The position numbers and the translations under genes are program-made. The notes beneath the pieces are model-generated. The model saw only the letters and a program-made list of their open reading frames with translations. It had not been told where the DNA came from and did no database searches. From NCBI GenBank assembly GCA_016278435.1, contig JADQBU010000407.1:1-10629 (forward strand): a stretch of DNA of 10,629 nucleotides. Direction: 5' to 3'. This DNA is from Halanaerobiales bacterium. GTDB taxonomy: Bacteria > Bacillota > Halanaerobiia > Halanaerobiales > JADQBU01. Shown here one piece after another: positions 7,300 to 10,629 of the stretch (positions are counted from its first letter, which is position 1; each line of letters starts with the position of its first letter).

Positions 7300-8385
7300 A
7301 TGGAAAGAAATGAAATTCACATCATCTATGGTGATAATCCGGAGCAGATGGTCAAGAAGGTATTAGAAACACTGCATATAGAAAACGAAATTGGCAAGGA
7401 TATGGTAATTGGAATCAAACCAAATCTGATAAATACCCGCCCGGCTGAACAGGGTGGGACAACATCGCCTGATCTGGTTGCTGGTATTATAGATTACCTG
7501 CAGAGGGAGATGTTTAAGAATATTATAATTATTGAGGGTTCCTGGGCTGGAGCTGATACCCAGAAGGCTTTTGCTAACTGCGGGTACCTGGAATTATCAG
7601 AAAAATATGATGTTCCACTTTATGATCTAAAGGCTGATACTTATCGCGAAATTGAGGTCAAAGATTTAAAACTAAAGGTCTGTGAAAAACCGTTAAATGT
7701 TGATTATCTAATCAATGTTCCTGTTTTAAAGGCCCACTGTCAGACCAGATTAACCTGTGCACTGAAAAATCTGAAAGGCTGTATCCCCGATAGTGAAAAA
7801 AGACGATATCACACCCTGGGTCTGCATAAACCAATTGCTTATCTAAACTATGCACTTAGACCGGATTTAATTATAGTCGATGCCATTCAGGGAGACCTTT
7901 CCTTTGAAGAAGGTGGATGTCCGGTTCAGATGAATAGGATTCTCGTCGGGAAAGATCCAGTATTAATCGATTCCTATGGGGCAAGTCTTATCGGTTATGG
8001 AAAAGATGAGATAGACTATATCGGGATTGCGGAATCTATAGAGATAGGAAGTTCTGATCTTGATTCAGCCCTAATTACTGAATATGAAACAGACCTCAAG
8101 AATAATACCAGTTTCCAGCATACCTCGCGGGCAGCTTTACTGGCTGAAAAAATTGAGGCCAGGGAGGCCTGTTCAGCCTGTTATGGGAGCCTGATTCATG
8201 CCCTGCAGCGGCTAAAAGATAAGGGCAAGTTCTACCAGATAGATAGAATCTATATTGGTCAGGGCTTCCGGGGAGAGGAAATTGAAGGTACAGGTATAGG
8301 AAGCTGCACAGCAGGTGTTGAAAAGAATCTGCCGGGGTGTCCGCCAGCAGCCAAAGATATTTATGATTTTCTGCTTGGTCTATAA
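7300..8385 (+). CDS. DUF362 domain protein with four-cysteine C-terminus
   Basis: A 361-residue cytoplasmic protein of the DUF362 family. Seen in order: IKPNLIN (39-45), the glycine-rich GTTSPDLV (53-60), LINVPVLKAHCQTRLTCALKNLKGCIP (Lys144, His146, Lys156), IIVDAIQGD (191-199), then VGKDPVLIDSYGASLIG (216-232). These are the conserved blocks of the family. The C-terminal ~75 residues carry ACSAC (Cys291, Cys294), GSCT (Cys336) and PGCPP (Cys347): four cysteines that could hold one iron-sulfur cluster, although the spacing is not the CxxCxxCxxxC ferredoxin pattern that many DUF362 proteins have. The catalytic role of the family is not established; it is usually called iron-sulfur or redox-related. 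GGAGG at 7288-7292, 7 bases before ATG, fixes the start. It is divergent from the degenerate hydantoinase-like gene, and 207 bases separate it from the next gene, which has its own promoter, so it is probably monocistronic. Confidence 0.88.
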   Translation: MERNEIHIIYGDNPEQMVKKVLETLHIENEIGKDMVIGIKPNLINTRPAEQGGTTSPDLVAGIIDYLQREMFKNIIIIEGSWAGADTQKAFANCGYLELSEKYDVPLYDLKADTYREIEVKDLKLKVCEKPLNVDYLINVPVLKAHCQTRLTCALKNLKGCIPDSEKRRYHTLGLHKPIAYLNYALRPDLIIVDAIQGDLSFEEGGCPVQMNRILVGKDPVLIDSYGASLIGYGKDEIDYIGIAESIEIGSSDLDSALITEYETDLKNNTSFQHTSRAALLAEKIEAREACSACYGSLIHALQRLKDKGKFYQIDRIYIGQGFRGEEIEGTGIGSCTAGVEKNLPGCPPAAKDIYDFLLGL

Positions 8386-8417
8386 TTTTTTTATAATATA
8401 GCTGCAAGTAAATATGG

Positions 8418-8437
8418 CAAATTATCCAGGTAATTTG
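8418..8437. repeat. Perfect inverted repeat overlapping the -35 of the macrodomain cassette
   Basis: CAAATTA (8418-8424) and TAATTTG (8431-8437) are exact reverse complements around a six-base TCCAGG. The right arm runs into the -35 TTGAAA. No T-run follows, so it is unlikely to be a terminator for the DUF362 gene; a repressor operator is the simpler reading. Confidence 0.5.
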
Positions 8438-8462
8438 AAACTGAACTCAACTATGATATAAT
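8435..8462 (+). promoter_or_regulatory. Strong sigma-A promoter with extended -10 for the three-gene macrodomain cassette
   Basis: TTGAAA (8435-8440), a 16-base spacer and TGATATAAT (8454-8462, TGn plus perfect TATAAT). This is the best promoter in the window. Transcription would start near 8469, leaving a leader of about 125 bases before the first gene. The start lies inside a tandem repeat of AGGCAAC (8465-8471 and 8472-8478). No clear riboswitch or attenuator fold is visible in the AT-rich leader. Confidence 0.75.
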
Positions 8463-8592
8463 TTAGGCAACAGGCAACAGATATTAAAACAAAATTAACA
8501 CAGGATTGAAAATGTTAACAATATAATATAAGTAGATAAGTAAAAAAACTTTACAATACAGTAGGTTGTTATTAAGTGAAAGGAGGAAGAAC

Positions 8593-9330
8593 ATGGATAA
8601 CTGGGAAAGAATAAAACATGCTTTAGAGGAAACAGAAGTCTTAAAATCGGCTGATAAACTAATCTCAACATCTAAAGATACCACCCTCCATTATTATGTA
8701 CTAACTGAACCGGTTTATCTTGAAGTCTTCAAAGGAGAAGGACCTGAAACCAGAATCAGAGAAGGAGAGATCGCCTGGGAGAAACCTAAACTGCTTACTC
8801 CTGGATATATTCTTGAGATGGAAGGTTTCAGTAATGAGGCCCGGGAGGCTTTTAAGATTCTGGCCCGTAATAACCCTGATCTGGCCGGATTATTATATAA
8901 AATGAGATATAAAAAGGAGTCGATCAGAAGTACGACTATTTCTAAAAATATTGAACAGACTTTCCACAGAATAGAGAGTGAAATAGAAGATAATGATAAG
9001 GAACTTACAGCTATAATTAAAGGGGTAGATGACCTCTGGGATGTCAGTCTGATGAAGTTTGTTCAGGAACTGATTGTCAGGAGCGCTTATGAATCCCAGA
9101 TACCTGATTATACCAACCAGGGCATGTTATCGATCGATGACAGTGGATATCCGGTAGTAACCAGAAATCTGGAAGGTCTACCGATCGCTGCCCGGGATGA
9201 GATTGAGCAGATGTTTATGGAAGTAAAACAGGGGGATATGGCCCCTTCAGTCCTGAAAAAGGAACTGGATAAATGGGGAGTTTACAGGGCATATGAAGAT
9301 AGATTTTTAAATTTATTCAAAAAGGAGTGA
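8593..9330 (+). CDS. Uncharacterised 245-residue protein, first gene of the macrodomain cassette
   Basis: I do not recognise the family. The product is soluble and charged, with no signal peptide, no membrane helix and no cysteine. Residues 1-85 include a likely beta-rich part (TTLHYYVLTEPVYLEVFKG, then EIAWEKPKLLTPGYILEMEG). A mainly helical part with EAREAFKILARNNPDLAGLL and a long charged helix at about 115-145 (EQTFHRIESEIEDNDKEL) follows. The stretch DLWDVSLMKFVQELIVRSAY (about 152-171) is amphipathic, and the C-terminus (DEIEQMFMEVKQGDMAPSV onward) is also helical. The start is ATG 8593, six bases after a perfect AAAGGAGG at 8579-8586; a TTG at 8566 upstream in frame is not needed. It has normal base use for the region. 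Ten bases separate it from the coiled-coil gene, and its last codons contain that gene's AAAGGAG site, so the two are probably coupled. Confidence 0.85.
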   Translation: MDNWERIKHALEETEVLKSADKLISTSKDTTLHYYVLTEPVYLEVFKGEGPETRIREGEIAWEKPKLLTPGYILEMEGFSNEAREAFKILARNNPDLAGLLYKMRYKKESIRSTTISKNIEQTFHRIESEIEDNDKELTAIIKGVDDLWDVSLMKFVQELIVRSAYESQIPDYTNQGMLSIDDSGYPVVTRNLEGLPIAARDEIEQMFMEVKQGDMAPSVLKKELDKWGVYRAYEDRFLNLFKKE

Positions 9331-9340
9331 TGTAATTAAA

Positions 9341-9925
9341 ATGGAGGAAATCAAAAGTGCTTATGAAATTGCTATGGAGAGAGCAGAAGAGATAACGAAA
9401 GAGGCAGACGGGAAACAGTCAAAAATCAGCAAATTAAAACCTCTGCTGGCCCGTTTCTTCAAAGGCAAGGTTGATGCCGATTCTCTCTGGGGGGAACTTA
9501 AAGAGGAAGAAGACCCTGACCTTCCCGGCGAAGCACAGGAAATGTTGATTGAATCCCTTGGTCTGCGCACTATACCGGAAAATTTCAAGAGAAGAAGGGA
9601 AGCCATTCTGGGCCTGGAAAGTCTAAAAAGCGAGCAGAATAGCTCTATGATTGAGCAATTACTGCAGAAAGCAAAACAGCTCCAGCAGAACTATGAGAGT
9701 GAAAGAGAACAACTGGAAGAAAGAATCAAGTCTGAATTAGAACGAAATTCTCAGATGCAGATGAAACCGGTTCAAACTGAAGACGGTCAGACTGTGATGC
9801 AGCTCGAATCGGGTGTTGATAATCAGACCCAAAAAAGATTTAATAAGATGCTTTCAGATTTTGAGGAAAATTACAGCCGTAATTTCTCTGCATTAATAAA
9901 TAAAATGAAGGAATTGGTTAGATAA
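9341..9925 (+). CDS. Uncharacterised 194-residue coiled-coil protein
   Basis: No family recognised. The protein is soluble, cysteine-free and very rich in Glu, Lys and Gln. Residues 1-95 hold a helical start (AYEIAMERAEEITKEA), a basic patch SKLKPLLARFFKGKVD, and an acidic linker KEEEDPDLPGEAQEML. From about 88 to 135 there is a long predicted coiled coil (LGLESLKSEQ through AKQLQQNYESEREQLEERIK). A short region MKPVQTEDGQTVMQLESG (about 142-159) may form a beta hairpin, and a final helix (FNKMLSDFEENY to MKELVR) follows. Such a layout suits a scaffold or partner protein, perhaps of the preceding gene's product; this is inference from neighbourhood. The start ATG 9341 has AAAGGAG at 9321-9327, with a rather long 13-base spacer, inside the end of the upstream gene. 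The macrodomain gene begins 17 bases after its stop. Confidence 0.84.
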   Translation: MEEIKSAYEIAMERAEEITKEADGKQSKISKLKPLLARFFKGKVDADSLWGELKEEEDPDLPGEAQEMLIESLGLRTIPENFKRRREAILGLESLKSEQNSSMIEQLLQKAKQLQQNYESEREQLEERIKSELERNSQMQMKPVQTEDGQTVMQLESGVDNQTQKRFNKMLSDFEENYSRNFSALINKMKELVR

Positions 9926-9942
9926 AAAGGGGGAATCTTCCG

Positions 9943-10476
9943 ATGGAAATAGAAACTAATGATGTCAAACTGGAGATTTGTCAGGGTGATATTTCTGCTC
10001 AGGAGGATATAACTGCTGTAGTAAATGCTGCTAATGCTCAACTCCGGATAGGTGGTGGGGTAGCCGGTGCTATCCATAGAACAGCAGGTCCGGGACTGGA
10101 GGAAGAGACCGGACCCCTGGCTCCGATTAAACCGGGAGAAGCAGTTATTACCGGGGGACATAGCCTACCAAATGACTATGTGATACATGTTCTCGGTCCG
10201 GTCTATGGCCGCGATAAACCCGAAGCCAAACTTCTGGCAGATTGTTACCGTAATGCTCTTGAGTTAGCCGAAGAGAAGTCAATTGATTCGATCGCCTTTC
10301 CGGCTATATCAACCGGTGCCTTTGGTTATCCTACAGAAGCAGCAGCAGAGGTTGCCTTTAAAACAATTCTGGAAATGGCTGCCAGGCTGGAGAAGGTTAA
10401 AGTAGTCCGATTTGTTCTCTATGGCAGAAATAGTTATGATACTCATGTTAAAGTGTTAAAACAGCTAACCGAATAA
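9943..10476 (+). CDS. Macrodomain (ADP-ribose binding / O-acetyl-ADP-ribose deacetylase-like) protein
   Basis: A stand-alone macrodomain of 177 residues, typical length. Visible ligand-site elements in order: QGDI (Asp16, adenine contact), VVNAANAQL (26-34), GGGVAGAIH (37-45), VIHVLGPVYG (80-89), and the phosphate loop FPAISTGAFGYP (119-130). The family binds ADP-ribose, and many members remove ADP-ribose from proteins, or hydrolyse O-acetyl-ADP-ribose. Ala41 takes the place where MacroD-type hydrolases have the catalytic Asp of GVDGAIH; GGGVA forms of this kind occur in archaeal-type macrodomains, so activity may be altered or reduced to binding. The ATG start is supported by AAGGGGG at 9927-9933. 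It is the last gene of the cassette, 17 bases after the coiled-coil gene. No clear terminator follows. Confidence 0.93.
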   Translation: MEIETNDVKLEICQGDISAQEDITAVVNAANAQLRIGGGVAGAIHRTAGPGLEEETGPLAPIKPGEAVITGGHSLPNDYVIHVLGPVYGRDKPEAKLLADCYRNALELAEEKSIDSIAFPAISTGAFGYPTEAAAEVAFKTILEMAARLEKVKVVRFVLYGRNSYDTHVKVLKQLTE

Positions 10477-10629
10477 AAAGTTAGTTTAATGAGGGGTATC
10501 GACCTGCTTTACTTAAAGTAGGTGAAGAAATAGAGGTTTAATAACTGGTTAATATAGTTGATAATAAATCTGTGATTATAGGGGCTGGGAACTGGGTCAG
10601 CCTGTTGTTCAGTTATTTATAAGTTGGAT
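10477..10629 (+). other. Gene-free right edge with a hairpin and short fragments
   Basis: A hairpin (ACCTGCTTT at 10502-10510 with AAAGTAGGT at 10515-10523, loop ACTT, one G-U pair) lies 25 bases after the macrodomain stop but is followed by GAAGAAATAG, so it is not a standard terminator. The frame 10485-10541 reads FNEGYRPALLKVGEEIEV then stop, and a second frame reads VIIGAGNWVSLLFSYL then stop at 10620-10622, without a start codon or ribosome binding site. Both could be debris of lost genes; they are too short to assign. Confidence 0.35.

Noticed and set aside
8096..8407. Minus-strand frame of 103 codons over the end of the DUF362 gene.
   Set aside because: It overlaps the conserved cysteine region of a well-supported gene and has no family features of its own.
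8386..8417. T-run just after the DUF362 stop as a terminator.
   Set aside because: No stable stem precedes the TTTTTT tract; it is only AT-rich sequence.
8506..8527. TTGAAA and TATAAT in the leader of the cassette as a second promoter.
   Set aside because: The spacing is only 10 bases, incompatible with a sigma-A promoter.
8720..8905. Plus-strand frame of 61 codons inside the 245-residue gene.
   Set aside because: It is an out-of-frame overlap with no start signal.
10502..10523. Nine-base-pair hairpin after the macrodomain gene as a terminator.
   Set aside because: The following bases are purine-rich, without a T-run on either strand.

Overview
The window reads as a stretch of chromosome from a low-GC, Gram-positive-type anaerobe. 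Nearly every real gene has a strong AGGAGG-type ribosome binding site, promoters are sigma-A-like, and the protein set (split two-subunit transketolase, DUF1638, DUF362, hydantoinase-like ASKHA remnant) is typical of anaerobic Firmicutes. Halanaerobiales-like is my best guess from the feel of the proteins, but this is inference without any database search. No rRNA, tRNA, CRISPR array, transposase or phage gene was seen.

Left part (1-2730), plus strand: the 3' end of a sugar operon. It holds the N-terminal (TPP-binding) half of a split transketolase, cut by the window edge, its C-terminal half, and a ketose 3-epimerase of the D-tagatose/D-allulose 3-epimerase family. Three bases after the epimerase lies the last ~37 codons of a short-chain dehydrogenase, a deletion remnant. 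A good intrinsic terminator closes the unit at 2697-2730. Together the intact genes would interconvert ketoses at C3 and feed carbon through transketolase.

Middle part (2731-6253), plus strand: a promoter, a DUF1638 protein with conserved cysteines, and two adjacent, very similar 12-helix major facilitator transporters. DUF1638 proteins are often found beside corrinoid-dependent methyltransferase genes, but none is present here, so the substrate is open. A weak hairpin region ends the unit.

Right part (6254-10629): a minus-strand degenerate gene (hydantoinase/oxoprolinase N-terminal domain lacking its start and its C-terminal half, joined in frame to an unrecognised segment with two CxxC motifs) lies divergent from a plus-strand DUF362 protein with a four-cysteine C-terminus. 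Next, a well-formed extended -10 promoter overlapped by an inverted repeat drives a compact three-gene cassette: a 245-residue protein I do not recognise, a 194-residue coiled-coil protein I do not recognise, and an ADP-ribose-type macrodomain protein. This cassette is the best candidate in the window for an undescribed system. The final ~150 bases hold a hairpin and short open fragments that look like gene debris.

Three separate gene remnants (short-chain dehydrogenase, hydantoinase-like fusion, right-edge fragments) show that this stretch has been rearranged repeatedly.
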